Assembly (NCBI RefSeq): GCF_016342705.1
Contig: NZ_JAEINV010000002.1
Location: forward strand, 248,001 to 312,000
Source of the DNA: Lutibacter sp.
GTDB taxonomy: Bacteria > Bacteroidota > Bacteroidia > Flavobacteriales > Flavobacteriaceae
Direction: 5' to 3'
Length of the DNA: 64,000 bases
Shown: positions 1 to 8,797 of the stretch, one piece after another
How positions within the stretch are numbered: the stretch's first letter is position 1
How the letters are laid out: every line of letters starts with the position of its first letter
Position numbers and translations under genes: made by a program
Notes under the pieces: generated by a model
What the model was told of the DNA's origin: nothing
Seen by the model: the letters and a program-made list of their open reading frames with translations, nothing else
Database searches by the model: none

Positions 1-87
1 AGATACGGTTCAACTAGCTTTTTTGATAACTTAAAAGATAAAGCTATTTATGATGAATTTGATTTAGTAGCTGATTTAGAATTCTAA
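1..87 (+). CDS. 3' end of an unidentified gene (partial)
   Basis: An open frame enters from the left edge and ends at TAA (85-87). It encodes a 28-residue C-terminal tail ending in DLVADLEF. The tail is acidic and has no motif I can assign. A strong hairpin terminator starts 15 bases downstream, which supports a real gene end. No function can be given. Confidence 0.6.
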   Translation, partial: RYGSTSFFDNLKDKAIYDEFDLVADLEF

Positions 88-101
88 ATTATAACAATTT
101 A

Positions 102-134
102 AAATGCTCAAGTTTTCTTGAGCATTTTTTTTTA
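102..134. terminator. bidirectional rho-independent terminator
   Basis: A perfect 10-bp stem (AATGCTCAAG at 103-112, CTTGAGCATT at 117-126) with a TTTT loop is followed by a T-run on the plus strand and flanked by A residues on the other side. It lies between the plus-strand gene end at 87 and the minus-strand gene end at 132, so it can serve both. Confidence 0.85.
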
Positions 135-1562
135 TAAAACTCTATTTATTTGCACAAATCTCTTGGCGTAATATGCCTCTTTTATAGAAGATACTACTAC
201 ACCTAAACTAGTAGATGAATGAATAAATTTTATCTCATCATCCAACACTTCAGTAATCATTCCAACATGGCTAATTGTTCCTTTTCTGTTGGTGGCAAAA
301 AATATTAGATCACCCTTTTTAGCTTCGGATTTATTAATTTTCGTCCCATATTTTGCCATTCCTCGAGATGATCTCGGTAAATTCATATTAATTTCCTTAA
401 AAGTAGTATACATTAATCCTGAACAATCAAAACCTCTAGTACTTGTTCCTCCACTTCTATAAGGCGTTCCTATTTTTTTTGAAGCTTCATCAATTAAAAT
501 TTCAATTTTTACAGAAGTTGTTTCATCTAATTTTATTTTATTAATAACATCAGGCGATAAACTTAAGCTACTAGTACCTTTCTTAATTAATAATAAATAA
601 TCTTCTGGCAAATTATTAATAACCTCTGGATTTAACTCATCAATTTTTTCAACAGTAATACCATATTTTTTTGCAATACTATATTTTGTTTCGTTTTCTA
701 GTACTTTGTGTACTAAATCTTTTGTTTCATCAACAAAAACTGTATAGCTAGAGTCTTTTTTAAATTTATTTCCAGCAATTGAGTCCATTTTATTTAATGC
801 AACTACAGCTCCAACTTTTAATTTTCTAGGTTCCAATTTTGGATTTAGCGCTTGTAATTGTTGAATACTTAATTTATATTTTTTAGCAATTAACTTTAAA
901 GTTTCGCCTTTTTTAATTTTATGGGTTTTAAGCTGAAATTGTTCCGAATTAGTAATTATTTCAGTTTGTTGATTTTGAAAAGCATCCGTTTTATTTTCAG
1001 TGTTTTCATGTACATCTGCTAATTTTAAAACAGTTCCAACTTTTATTTTATTTGCATCAACTTCTGGATTTAATTTTAACAAAGCATTTAAACTTAAATT
1101 ATATTTTTGAGCAATTCCACCCAAGGTTTCACCAGATACAACTTTGTGCTCAGCTACAATAGTAGTCGTTTCTTCTTTTTTTTCTGAAGAAGCTATGTGT
1201 AAAACTGTCCCAATCTTTAACCTTCTAGAATCAACATTTGGATTTAATTCCATTAATTTAGAAAGTTTCAAATTGTATTTTTGAGCAATTAAATTTAATG
1301 TTTCTCCAGCTACTATTGTATGTGTTTTTGGAGTAACATCTTCTAAATTTTTAGTTGGAATTAAAAGCGTTGCATTCAATTGTAAATATTTACCCTGAGT
1401 TTCTGGGTTCAACTCATAAATCTCAGTTTCTTTTACATTGTATTTTTTTGAAATGGTATAAATACTTTCTCCTTTTGTAACTTTATGTTTTAAGGTTGCC
1501 TGAGAATAGGCACTACCTGTTAAAAGCAATATGAAAAGCGAAAAAAGTTTTAAAATATTCAT
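132..1562 (-). CDS. LysM-repeat NlpC/P60 peptidoglycan endopeptidase
   Basis: A secreted cell-wall hydrolase of 476 residues. The N-terminus is a signal peptide (hydrophobic stretch about residues 5-20). Five LysM peptidoglycan-binding repeats follow, at about 26-68, 81-123, 140-182, 214-257 and 287-330, each beginning with an H-K/T-(V/I) GETL-like pattern and ending in LNP plus a K(V/I)GT strand. The C-terminal 120 residues are an NlpC/P60 cysteine peptidase with FDCSG (catalytic Cys), SHVGM (His) and a later IHSS. Members of the family cut the D-Glu to diamino-acid bond in stem peptides. It is likely monocistronic. The first four repeats are very similar to one another, suggesting internal duplication. 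Family call sure; exact bond cleaved is by family. Confidence 0.9.
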   Translation of the reverse strand: MNILKLFSLFILLLTGSAYSQATLKHKVTKGESIYTISKKYNVKETEIYELNPETQGKYLQLNATLLIPTKNLEDVTPKTHTIVAGETLNLIAQKYNLKLSKLMELNPNVDSRRLKIGTVLHIASSEKKEETTTIVAEHKVVSGETLGGIAQKYNLSLNALLKLNPEVDANKIKVGTVLKLADVHENTENKTDAFQNQQTEIITNSEQFQLKTHKIKKGETLKLIAKKYKLSIQQLQALNPKLEPRKLKVGAVVALNKMDSIAGNKFKKDSSYTVFVDETKDLVHKVLENETKYSIAKKYGITVEKIDELNPEVINNLPEDYLLLIKKGTSSLSLSPDVINKIKLDETTSVKIEILIDEASKKIGTPYRSGGTSTRGFDCSGLMYTTFKEINMNLPRSSRGMAKYGTKINKSEAKKGDLIFFATNRKGTISHVGMITEVLDDEIKFIHSSTSLGVVVSSIKEAYYAKRFVQINRVL

Positions 1563-1695
1563 TTTTTAATAATTTTATAACGCTCTAAAATATTGGTTTT
1601 TAAAAGCGAGCCAAGATATAAAAACCATGAAGTTGAAAAACTATTGACAAAACTTTTAACATTTATTTAATTAGTTCAACGTCTAATAAAATATG

Positions 1696-2349
1696 TTATA
1701 ACTTTCCTTCCCATTCATTATAAAACTGTTGAAGAAAAGTTTCCATGTAATTATGACGATTTTCAGCAATCTTTTTACCAGTTTTGGTATTCATTTTATC
1801 TTTAAGCAATAGTAATTTTTCGTAAAAATGATTGATGGTTGGTGCCTCTGAATTTTTATACTCTTCTTTGGTTTGATTTAATTTTGGTGAAATTTCAGGA
1901 TTGTATAATGGTCTGTTTTTAAAACCACCGTAATTAAAACAACGTGCAATTCCAACAGCTCCAATAGCATCTAACCTATCTGCATCTTGCACAACATCTA
2001 ATTCTGGCGATTGAAATGTTTGATGAAAATTCCCTCCTTTGTATGAAATATTTGAAATAATATTTTCAACATGAGCAATTACAGCATTATCAACCTTTTC
2101 ATTTTCTAAAAAACTACGTGCCATTTTTGGGCCAATAGTTTCATCACCATTATAAAATTTAGAATCGGCAATATCGTGCAATAAAGCACCTAATTCAACA
2201 ATAAATTCATCAACATTTTCATTTTTTGCTATTAACTTAGCATTGCTCCAAACGCGTAAAATATGAAACCAATCGTGACCTCCTTCAGCATTTTTTAAGG
2301 TGTCTTTTACAAAAGCCTCTGTATTTAAAATTATTTGTTGTTTATTCAT
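1696..2349 (-). CDS. HD-domain phosphohydrolase
   Basis: A 217-residue cytoplasmic protein of the HD superfamily, closest in layout to the YedJ-type proteins. The metal-binding residues are visible: H in GGHDWFHI near residue 24, the HD pair in ALLHDIADS near residue 58, and a later D in VVQDADRLDAIG that completes the H...HD...D set. Substrates of this subgroup are usually nucleotides or phosphorylated metabolites, but nothing here fixes the substrate. It stands alone, with a terminator-like hairpin (2355-2390) separating it from the upstream bacilliredoxin gene on the same strand. Confidence 0.85.
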   Translation of the reverse strand: MNKQQIILNTEAFVKDTLKNAEGGHDWFHILRVWSNAKLIAKNENVDEFIVELGALLHDIADSKFYNGDETIGPKMARSFLENEKVDNAVIAHVENIISNISYKGGNFHQTFQSPELDVVQDADRLDAIGAVGIARCFNYGGFKNRPLYNPEISPKLNQTKEEYKNSEAPTINHFYEKLLLLKDKMNTKTGKKIAENRHNYMETFLQQFYNEWEGKL

Positions 2350-2354
2350 TTTTT

Positions 2355-2390
2355 AAAAATAAAAAATCCGCTTTAAATAAAACGGATTTT
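2355..2390 (-). terminator. rho-independent terminator of the bacilliredoxin gene
   Basis: An 8-bp stem (AAAATCCG 2363-2370, CGGATTTT 2383-2390) with a 12-base loop. Read on the minus strand it is followed by a T-rich run (A-rich 2355-2362 on plus). It lies 46 bases after the bacilliredoxin stop. Confidence 0.7.
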
Positions 2391-2436
2391 AGAATTATAT
2401 TTTACTCAATTATTACATTAAGTATTTTAAAAAAAT

Positions 2437-2850
2437 TTAATTACAGTACTCTTCGTAAGCAGCTGCTAAATTAGAAGCAATTACTTCTGCTGGTCTTCCT
2501 TCAATATGATGACGTTCTAACATATGAACTAAAGCACCATCTTTAAACAATGCAATTGCTGGTGAAGATGGAGGAAAAGGAATCATAAATTCTCTAGCTT
2601 TAGCTGTAGCTTCGCTGTCAACGCCAGCAAAAACAGTTACTAAATTAGTAGGTACTTTGTCAAATTGTAAAGAAGCAACGGCTCCTGGACGACAAGTTCC
2701 TGCTGCGCAACCACAAACTGAATTTACTACCACTAATGTAGTTCCTTCTTTTGCTATTGATTTCTCAACTTCTTGTGCTGTATGTAATGATGTAAAACCT
2801 GCATTTTCTAATTCTAATTGCATTGGTTTAACTAATTCTGGTGGATACAT
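2437..2850 (-). CDS. BrxA/BrxB family bacilliredoxin
   Basis: 137 residues, the usual length of the YphP/YqiW (DUF1094) family. In Bacillus these thiol-disulfide proteins remove bacillithiol from oxidised protein cysteines. The family's CxC active site is seen at Cys46 and Cys48 in the stretch NSVCGCAAGTCRPG. A third cysteine (Cys53) lies five residues on; I cannot say from sequence whether it takes part in catalysis. The protein is cytoplasmic and soluble, with no signal peptide. It is flanked by a terminator downstream and a divergent J-domain gene upstream. The family call is firm; use of bacillithiol in this organism is inferred from the family. Confidence 0.9.
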   Translation of the reverse strand: MYPPELVKPMQLELENAGFTSLHTAQEVEKSIAKEGTTLVVVNSVCGCAAGTCRPGAVASLQFDKVPTNLVTVFAGVDSEATAKAREFMIPFPPSSPAIALFKDGALVHMLERHHIEGRPAEVIASNLAAAYEEYCN

Positions 2851-3005
2851 AATATTTTGATTTTTGTTAGATTTTGTTAGACGTAAATTGGTTGCAAATA
2901 TAACAGTTTATATGCTAAAAGTTTATAAATATTTTAACAACTGTTACATTTATGGGCTTTAAGGGTACTAATATTTCAATTATCTTTGCAGGATTAAAAT
3001 AAATT

Positions 3006-3746
3006 ATGGGAAATTTTATTAAGTGGATTGGCGCCGGAGTTGGATTTACTCTTGGTGGACCAATTGGAAGTATTTTGGGGTTTGTAGTAGGAAGTATTAT
3101 TGGTGGTTTTTCAAAAGAAGATATTGAAAATGCTAAAAAATATAGCGCATCTGGCGGTAACGTGCAATCAGGAGATTTTGAAATAAGTTTATTATTACTC
3201 TCTGCTGTGGTAATTAAAGCTGATGGAAAGGTTGATGAGCGCGAATTAAATTACGTACGTACTCATTTTAAAAATATGTACGGAGAAGAAAGAGCCAATA
3301 ATGCCTTTAAATTATTTAAAGGTTTTATGCAAAATAATACTATTTCAACGCAACAAATTTGCGTGCAAATTCGTCAAAATTTAACACATGCTTCGCGCTT
3401 GCAACTGGTTCATTTCTTATTTGAAATTGCAAAATCAGATGGTAATGTTGTTGAAGTGGAAGTAAATGCCATTAAAACTATTGCAAGTTATTTATACATT
3501 AGTTTAAATGATTTTGAATCTATTAAAGCCATGTTTTATGAAGATTCTTTAAGTGCTTATAAAATTTTAGAAATTGAAAAAAGTGCTACAAATGATGAAG
3601 TGAAAACTGCTTATAGAAAAATGGTGAAAAAATACCATCCAGATAAATTGCAACATTTAGGCGAAGAACACGTAAAAGGTGCCGAAGAAAAATTTAAGCA
3701 AGTTCAAAAAGCTTATGAACAAATTCAAAAGGAAAGAAATAATTAG
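3006..3746 (+). CDS. TerB and J-domain membrane protein (DjlA-like)
   Basis: 246 residues. The N-terminal 34 residues are a glycine-rich hydrophobic segment (GAGVGFTLGG, then GSIIGG) that probably anchors the protein to the membrane. Residues about 55-165 form a helical TerB-like domain containing KADGKVDERE and KSDGNVVEVE, the paired acidic motifs of that family. The last 65 residues are a J domain with the diagnostic HPD at about residue 211 (KKYHPDKL), which stimulates the ATPase of DnaK. This is the order found in DjlA-type co-chaperones. The gene is monocistronic, followed by a structured intergenic stretch and a terminator. A possible -7 box TATCTTTG lies at 2981-2988. Confidence 0.88.
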   Translation: MGNFIKWIGAGVGFTLGGPIGSILGFVVGSIIGGFSKEDIENAKKYSASGGNVQSGDFEISLLLLSAVVIKADGKVDERELNYVRTHFKNMYGEERANNAFKLFKGFMQNNTISTQQICVQIRQNLTHASRLQLVHFLFEIAKSDGNVVEVEVNAIKTIASYLYISLNDFESIKAMFYEDSLSAYKILEIEKSATNDEVKTAYRKMVKKYHPDKLQHLGEEHVKGAEEKFKQVQKAYEQIQKERNN

Positions 3747-3869
3747 AAGTTTTTTTATTTAAAAAACATGTGACTTATTTAAGCTAAGTGTGTCAAACAA
3801 ATAGGTTAGTAAAAATTAGTTCAGGGATATATGAACCCCAAGTGAATATTTGCCCAAAGATTAATTTAG
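3747..3869 (+). other. intergenic stretch with pairing potential, possible small RNA or 3'UTR
   Basis: Between the J-domain stop and the terminator hairpin there are about 120 bases without an open frame, including a small hairpin GTTCA...TGAAC (about 3818-3836) and competing GGG/CCC pairings (AGGGAT with ACCCCA). This could be a long 3'UTR or a small RNA processed from or started within it. I recognise no known RNA family. Confidence 0.25.
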
Positions 3870-3897
3870 GCGTCTCTCTCGAGGCGCTTTTTTTATT
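3870..3897 (+). terminator. rho-independent terminator
   Basis: A 7-bp GC-rich stem GCGTCTC (3870-3876) with GAGGCGC (3881-3887), including one G-U pair, a 4-base loop and a run of seven T. It ends the J-domain transcript or a small RNA before the convergent metallophosphoesterase gene. Confidence 0.8.
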
Positions 3898-4783
3898 TTA
3901 AATAAGCCGTAATATCTGTTGGTCCTTCTAAAATAGTTTTCACAATTTGAAGTGTGCCATTTTGTTGTGAAATAATGTGCCATTTTATTAATGAAATTTG
4001 CATATCAACAATTTCAATTCCAGTGATGGAGCGCGGATGCACGCAACTTCCATCGTTAAAATAAGGCAATTCGTTTGGTTCTGGAAAACGTGGCCGATGC
4101 GTATGGCCGGCAATTACCATTTGATTATTGTTGGCTAAAATCCATTTTTTAAGTCGGCGTTCCACTTTTATAAGTTCAGTAAAATTTTTAGCAGGGCTTG
4201 TGGGGTCTTTTATTCCAACAACCTGTAGGGGTTTCCATAAAATTCTGACTAAAAACCGGCTCCATTTCCATAAAACGTAATTATGAAAATCTGCCTGATG
4301 TCCGTGTATTAATAATATATCTTTTTCACTGCCTTCAACCTCTAAAACAATCCCTTCTTCTAAAGTTAAGCCGGCTAATAAATCTTGATCTTTACCCGTA
4401 ATTTTATCAAAATAACTGTCCAAAAGTTGTGCTGCTTTTTTAGGGCTTTTTAAAACCATATCATGATTTCCCCAAAGCATATGCAACTTGTTTTTTAAAT
4501 GAAATTCTCGCAATAATAAAAAATTATTTTTGTGAGCTTCAAAAACATCATTAAAAAATAAATTTTCCCATAATTCAATTCCATCACCAAGTTCAATATA
4601 AGTGTAGTCGTTCTCTAAGTAGTTTCGTAAAGCATGACAATAAATATTACTGTTGTTTGCAAAATCATCGGCATAGCTATTATCTCCTCTATGGCAATCA
4701 CTAAAAAAAATGAATTTAGAATCGCAATTCAATGGAATTCTTTTAGCTTTTTTATAGGAATTAGAGATAATATTTTGAATCAT
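3893..4783 (-). CDS. calcineurin-like metallophosphoesterase
   Basis: 296 residues, cytoplasmic or peripheral. The full metallophosphoesterase motif series is present in order: SDCHRGD (near residue 30), GDGIELWE, GNHD, IHGHQ and GHTHRPRF. These bind the two metals and the phosphate. The order and spacing recall the UDP-2,3-diacylglucosamine hydrolases (LpxH-like), and GDGIELWE resembles their GDxxExW motif, but the protein is longer than LpxH and is not placed with lipid A genes. I therefore leave the substrate open. Its 3' end reaches the terminator of the convergent J-domain gene. Confidence 0.82.
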   Translation of the reverse strand: MIQNIISNSYKKAKRIPLNCDSKFIFFSDCHRGDNSYADDFANNSNIYCHALRNYLENDYTYIELGDGIELWENLFFNDVFEAHKNNFLLLREFHLKNKLHMLWGNHDMVLKSPKKAAQLLDSYFDKITGKDQDLLAGLTLEEGIVLEVEGSEKDILLIHGHQADFHNYVLWKWSRFLVRILWKPLQVVGIKDPTSPAKNFTELIKVERRLKKWILANNNQMVIAGHTHRPRFPEPNELPYFNDGSCVHPRSITGIEIVDMQISLIKWHIISQQNGTLQIVKTILEGPTDITAYLK

Positions 4784-4927
4784 ATTTAGTATAAAAATTT
4801 ATTGAAATATAAACTTACTATAATTCTAATAAAGTCAATGTTTTATGCGTGTAATTTTTTACAAATTATGAAATGATATTTTGCAGAAAATACGTAATTT
4901 CGCAAACTAATTGAATTAAAAGTAAAA

Positions 4928-7900
4928 ATGAGTAAAAAGTTTAGAGAATATAAGGGTTTGAGCCTCACAAATGTAGCAGATGAAACTTTGGCATTTTGGG
5001 AAAAAGAAAATATTTTCGAAAAAAGTATTACAACAAGAAATGAAAATAAGCCTTACATATTTTTTGAAGGGCCACCTTCAGCAAATGGTTTACCGGGTAT
5101 TCACCACGTAATGGCGAGAGCTATTAAAGATATTTTTTGTAGATATAAAACATTACAAGGTTTCCAAGTGAAGCGTAAAGCAGGTTGGGATACTCATGGT
5201 TTACCTATTGAATTAGGCGTTGAAAAAGAATTAGGTATAACCAAAGAAGATATTGGTGTAAAAATAACTGTTGAAGAATATAACGAAGCTTGTAAAAAAG
5301 CAGTAATGCGTTATACCGATGTTTGGAATGATCTTACGAAGCGTGTTGGTTATTGGGTAGATATGGAAGATCCATATGTAACTTACAAGCCAAAATATAT
5401 GGAAACCGTTTGGTGGTTATTGGCCGAAATGTATAAAAAAGACTTAATTTACAAGGGATATACAATTCAACCATATTCTCCAAAGGCTGGTACAGGTTTA
5501 AGTTCTCACGAATTAAACCAACCAGGAACATACCAAGATGTAACCGATACAACCGCAGTTGCTCAATTTAAAGCTATTAAAAACACCTTACCTGAACAAT
5601 TGCAAACAATTGAAGGTGATATTCACTTTTTAGCTTGGACAACAACTCCTTGGACTTTGCCTTCAAACACAGCATTAACAGTTGGTAAAAAGATAGATTA
5701 CGTGTTGGTAAAATCTTTCAACCAATATACTTTTGATCCTATAAATGTAATTTTAGCGAAGAATTTAGTTGGAAAACAATTTACTGGAAAGTTTTTTGCT
5801 GTTGAAAACGAAGCGCAACTTTCAGATTACAAACAAGACGATAAAAAAATTCCTTTTATTGTAGTTCAAGAATTTAAAGGAGCAGATATATTAGAAGCTA
5901 AGTACGAACAATTATTACCATACACACTTCCTTATAAAAACCCAGAAAATGCATTTAGAGTAATTGCAGGTGATTTTGTAACTACAGAAGACGGAACAGG
6001 AATTGTACACACTGCACCAACTTTTGGAGCAGATGATGCTCTAGTTGCAAAACAAGCAAGTCCTGAAATTCCGCCAATGTTGGTGTTAGATGATAATGGA
6101 AATCCAGTTCCTTTAGTAGATTTACAAGGAAGATTCACCAAACATATGGGTGAATTTGCTGGAAAGTATGTGAAAAATGAATATTACGATGAAGGTGAAG
6201 CTCCAGAACGTTCTTTAGATGTTGAAATTTCAATCAAATTAAAAGAAGAAAATAAAGCTTTTCACGTAGAAAAATACCGTCACAGTTACCCACATTGTTG
6301 GAGAACTGATAAACCGGTTTTATATTATCCGTTAGATTCTTGGTTTATTAAAGTAACCGAGAAACGCGATAGAATGTTTGATTTAAACAATACTATTAAC
6401 TGGAAACCAAAATCTACCGGAGAAGGTCGTTTTGGGAACTGGTTAAAAAATGCAAACGACTGGAATTTATCTCGATCTCGTTATTGGGGAATTCCACTAC
6501 CTATTTGGAGAACGGAAGATGGAACGGAAGAAATTATTATTGGTTCCGTTGAAGAATTAAAAGCTGAAATGAAAAAATCAGTAGATGCTGGTTTTATGAA
6601 AGCTGATATTTTTGCCGATTTTGAAGTTGGAAATATGAGTGAAGAAAACTATGATAAAATAGATCTTCATAAAAACGTAGTTGATAAAGTGGTGTTGGTT
6701 TCGCCAAAAGGACAACCAATGAAACGCGAAAGCGATTTAATTGATGTTTGGTTTGATTCTGGTTCTATGCCTTATGCACAGTGGCATTATCCGTTTGAAA
6801 ATAAAAAATTGATCGATGAGAAAAAATTCTTCCCAGCCGATTTTATTGCTGAAGGAGTAGATCAAACTCGTGGTTGGTTTTATACCTTACACGCAATTGG
6901 AACCATGGTTTTTGATTCTGTGGCCTATAAAAATGTAGTTTCTAACGGATTGGTTTTAGATAAGGACGGTAAAAAAATGTCTAAACGTTTAGGAAACGCT
7001 GTAGATCCATTTGAAACAATGGATAAATACGGAGCAGATGCTACACGTTGGTACATGATTTCAAATGCAAACCCTTGGGATAATTTAAAATTTGATATTG
7101 AAGGAATTGATGAAGTGAGAAGAAAATTCTTTGGAACACTATACAACACTTATTCTTTCTTTGCATTATACGCTAATTTAGATAGTTTTACATATGCGGA
7201 AGATGAAATTCCATTAAATGAAAGACCAGAAATTGATCGTTGGATTTTATCTGAATTAAATACTTTAGTGAAAAATGTTGAAAGTTTTTATGAAGATTAC
7301 GAACCAACTAAAGCAGCAAGAGCAATACAAGAATATGTTGGTGAAAATTTAAGCAACTGGTTTGTACGTTTAAGTAGAAGACGTTTTTGGAAAGGTGAAT
7401 ATGGTCAAGATAAAATTTCTGCATATCAAACCTTATATACTTGTTTGGTAACTGTTGCTAAATTAAGTTCGCCAATTGCGCCATTTTTCATGGATAATCT
7501 TTACAAAGATTTAACAAGCACAACTGGCAAAGAAAATTTTGAATCAATACATTTGGGAGAATTTCCAAAATATGATGAAAGTATAGTCGATAGCAAGTTA
7601 GAGCATAAAATGCAACAAGCACAAAAAATATCTTCTATGGTATTATCATTACGTAAAAAAGAAATGATAAAAGTGCGTCAGCCATTACAGCGAATTATGA
7701 TTCCTGTGTTGGATGAAAATGATAGAGAAGAAATTTTAGCTGTTGAAAATTTAATAAAATCAGAAGTAAATGTGAAGGAAATTGAGTTAATTGATGATGC
7801 TTCTGGAATATTAGTGAAAAACATAAAGCCAAACTTTAAAGTACTTGGACCTAAGTTTGGGAAGGATATGAGATTTGTTGGAGAAGCAATTCAAAAATTA

Positions 7901-8335
7901 ACTCAAAAAGATATTGCAATTGTTGAAAAACAAGGAGAAATTTCTTTAAACATAAACGGAAATATTGTAAATTTAACACTAGATGAAGTTGAAATTACAT
8001 CACAAGATATTGAAGGTTGGCTAGTAGCAAATCAAGGGAATTTAACAGTAGCTTTAGATGTTACAATTTCAGATGAATTACGTAAAGAAGGAAATGCAAG
8101 AGAATTAATTAACAGGGTGCAAAATTTACGTAAAGAAAGTGGTTTAGAAGTTAATGATAAAATTAAATTAGTTATTCAAAAAAATGATATATTAGAGCAA
8201 TCTGTTTTAGCAAATGAACAATATATTAAAACAGAAACATTAACAAAAGAACTAATTTTTATTGAATATTTAGAAAAAGGTATAGAAATTGCTTTTGACG
8301 ATGTAAATACAAAAATATTAATTGAAAAAATGTAA
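4928..8335 (+). CDS. ileS: isoleucine--tRNA ligase, long eukaryote-like type
   Basis: 1135 residues. Charges tRNA-Ile with isoleucine in the cytoplasm. The class I HIGH-equivalent is GIHH in PSANGLPGIHHV (about residue 58), and the KMSKR loop is intact in GKKMSKRLGN (about residue 684). TTTPWTLPSN marks the editing (CP1) domain, and the long C-terminal anticodon-binding and tail region lacks an obvious C-terminal zinc finger. The length of about 1100 and these motif variants match the eukaryote-like IleRS form, which in bacteria is linked to low sensitivity to mupirocin (known for the type, not tested here). The next gene starts 3 bases after the stop, so the two are probably co-transcribed. 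Confidence 0.96.
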   Translation: MSKKFREYKGLSLTNVADETLAFWEKENIFEKSITTRNENKPYIFFEGPPSANGLPGIHHVMARAIKDIFCRYKTLQGFQVKRKAGWDTHGLPIELGVEKELGITKEDIGVKITVEEYNEACKKAVMRYTDVWNDLTKRVGYWVDMEDPYVTYKPKYMETVWWLLAEMYKKDLIYKGYTIQPYSPKAGTGLSSHELNQPGTYQDVTDTTAVAQFKAIKNTLPEQLQTIEGDIHFLAWTTTPWTLPSNTALTVGKKIDYVLVKSFNQYTFDPINVILAKNLVGKQFTGKFFAVENEAQLSDYKQDDKKIPFIVVQEFKGADILEAKYEQLLPYTLPYKNPENAFRVIAGDFVTTEDGTGIVHTAPTFGADDALVAKQASPEIPPMLVLDDNGNPVPLVDLQGRFTKHMGEFAGKYVKNEYYDEGEAPERSLDVEISIKLKEENKAFHVEKYRHSYPHCWRTDKPVLYYPLDSWFIKVTEKRDRMFDLNNTINWKPKSTGEGRFGNWLKNANDWNLSRSRYWGIPLPIWRTEDGTEEIIIGSVEELKAEMKKSVDAGFMKADIFADFEVGNMSEENYDKIDLHKNVVDKVVLVSPKGQPMKRESDLIDVWFDSGSMPYAQWHYPFENKKLIDEKKFFPADFIAEGVDQTRGWFYTLHAIGTMVFDSVAYKNVVSNGLVLDKDGKKMSKRLGNAVDPFETMDKYGADATRWYMISNANPWDNLKFDIEGIDEVRRKFFGTLYNTYSFFALYANLDSFTYAEDEIPLNERPEIDRWILSELNTLVKNVESFYEDYEPTKAARAIQEYVGENLSNWFVRLSRRRFWKGEYGQDKISAYQTLYTCLVTVAKLSSPIAPFFMDNLYKDLTSTTGKENFESIHLGEFPKYDESIVDSKLEHKMQQAQKISSMVLSLRKKEMIKVRQPLQRIMIPVLDENDREEILAVENLIKSEVNVKEIELIDDASGILVKNIKPNFKVLGPKFGKDMRFVGEAIQKLTQKDIAIVEKQGEISLNINGNIVNLTLDEVEITSQDIEGWLVANQGNLTVALDVTISDELRKEGNARELINRVQNLRKESGLEVNDKIKLVIQKNDILEQSVLANEQYIKTETLTKELIFIEYLEKGIEIAFDDVNTKILIEKM

Positions 8336-8338
8336 GTT

Positions 8339-8716
8339 ATGGATGAAAATAATAGATACTCAGATAATGATCTTGCGGAATTTAAAGAATTAATTCAGAA
8401 GAAAATTGATTATGCCATGGAGGATTTAGATTTGATTAAAAGTTCATTTAAAAATGATTCTAATAATGGAACTGATGATACTTCTCCAACTTTTAAAGCT
8501 TTTGAGGAAGGGTCAGAAACTATGTCTAAAGAAGCAAATGTTGCCTTAGCCATTCGTCAAGAAAAATTTATTAGAGATTTAAAAAATGCTTTAGTAAGAA
8601 TTGAAAACAAAACCTATGGAATTTGCAGAGTTACTGGTAAATTAATTGCAAAAGAGCGATTAAAATTAGTGCCTCATGCAACCTTAAGTATTGAAGCTAA
8701 AAACATGCAACAATAA
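8339..8716 (+). CDS. TraR/DksA-like protein lacking zinc-finger cysteines
   Basis: 125 residues. An N-terminal helical hairpin (about 10-92) is followed by the DksA/TraR C-terminal module. DksA binds RNA polymerase in the secondary channel. The region YGICRVTGKLI ... RLKLVPHATLSIEAK aligns with the C4 finger, but only the first of four cysteines remains (Cys96). The other positions carry Thr99, Ser117 and Ala120, so zinc cannot be held in the usual way. Flavobacterial homologues known to me share this degenerate form. It sits 3 bases after ileS, and a hairpin separates it from lspA. RNA polymerase binding is inferred from the family. Confidence 0.85.
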   Translation: MDENNRYSDNDLAEFKELIQKKIDYAMEDLDLIKSSFKNDSNNGTDDTSPTFKAFEEGSETMSKEANVALAIRQEKFIRDLKNALVRIENKTYGICRVTGKLIAKERLKLVPHATLSIEAKNMQQ

Positions 8717-8738
8717 AATAATTTTATATTTTAAATAG

Positions 8739-8770
8739 GAAGCTTCCTTAATTAGGAGGCTTCATTATTT
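8739..8770 (+). terminator. hairpin, possible weak terminator
   Basis: A 9-bp stem GAAGCTTCC (8739-8747) with GGAGGCTTC (8755-8763), one G-U pair, followed by a T-rich but interrupted tail. It lies between the TraR/DksA-like gene and lspA and may attenuate rather than stop transcription. Confidence 0.5.
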
Positions 8771-8797
8771 ATAAACCATACAATACCACTTATTACC

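Noticed and set aside
132-1562. Repeated blocks suggesting a CRISPR or tandem array
   Set aside because: The periodicity is protein-level: LysM domains of about 45 residues separated by linkers; there are no identical short direct repeats with spacers.
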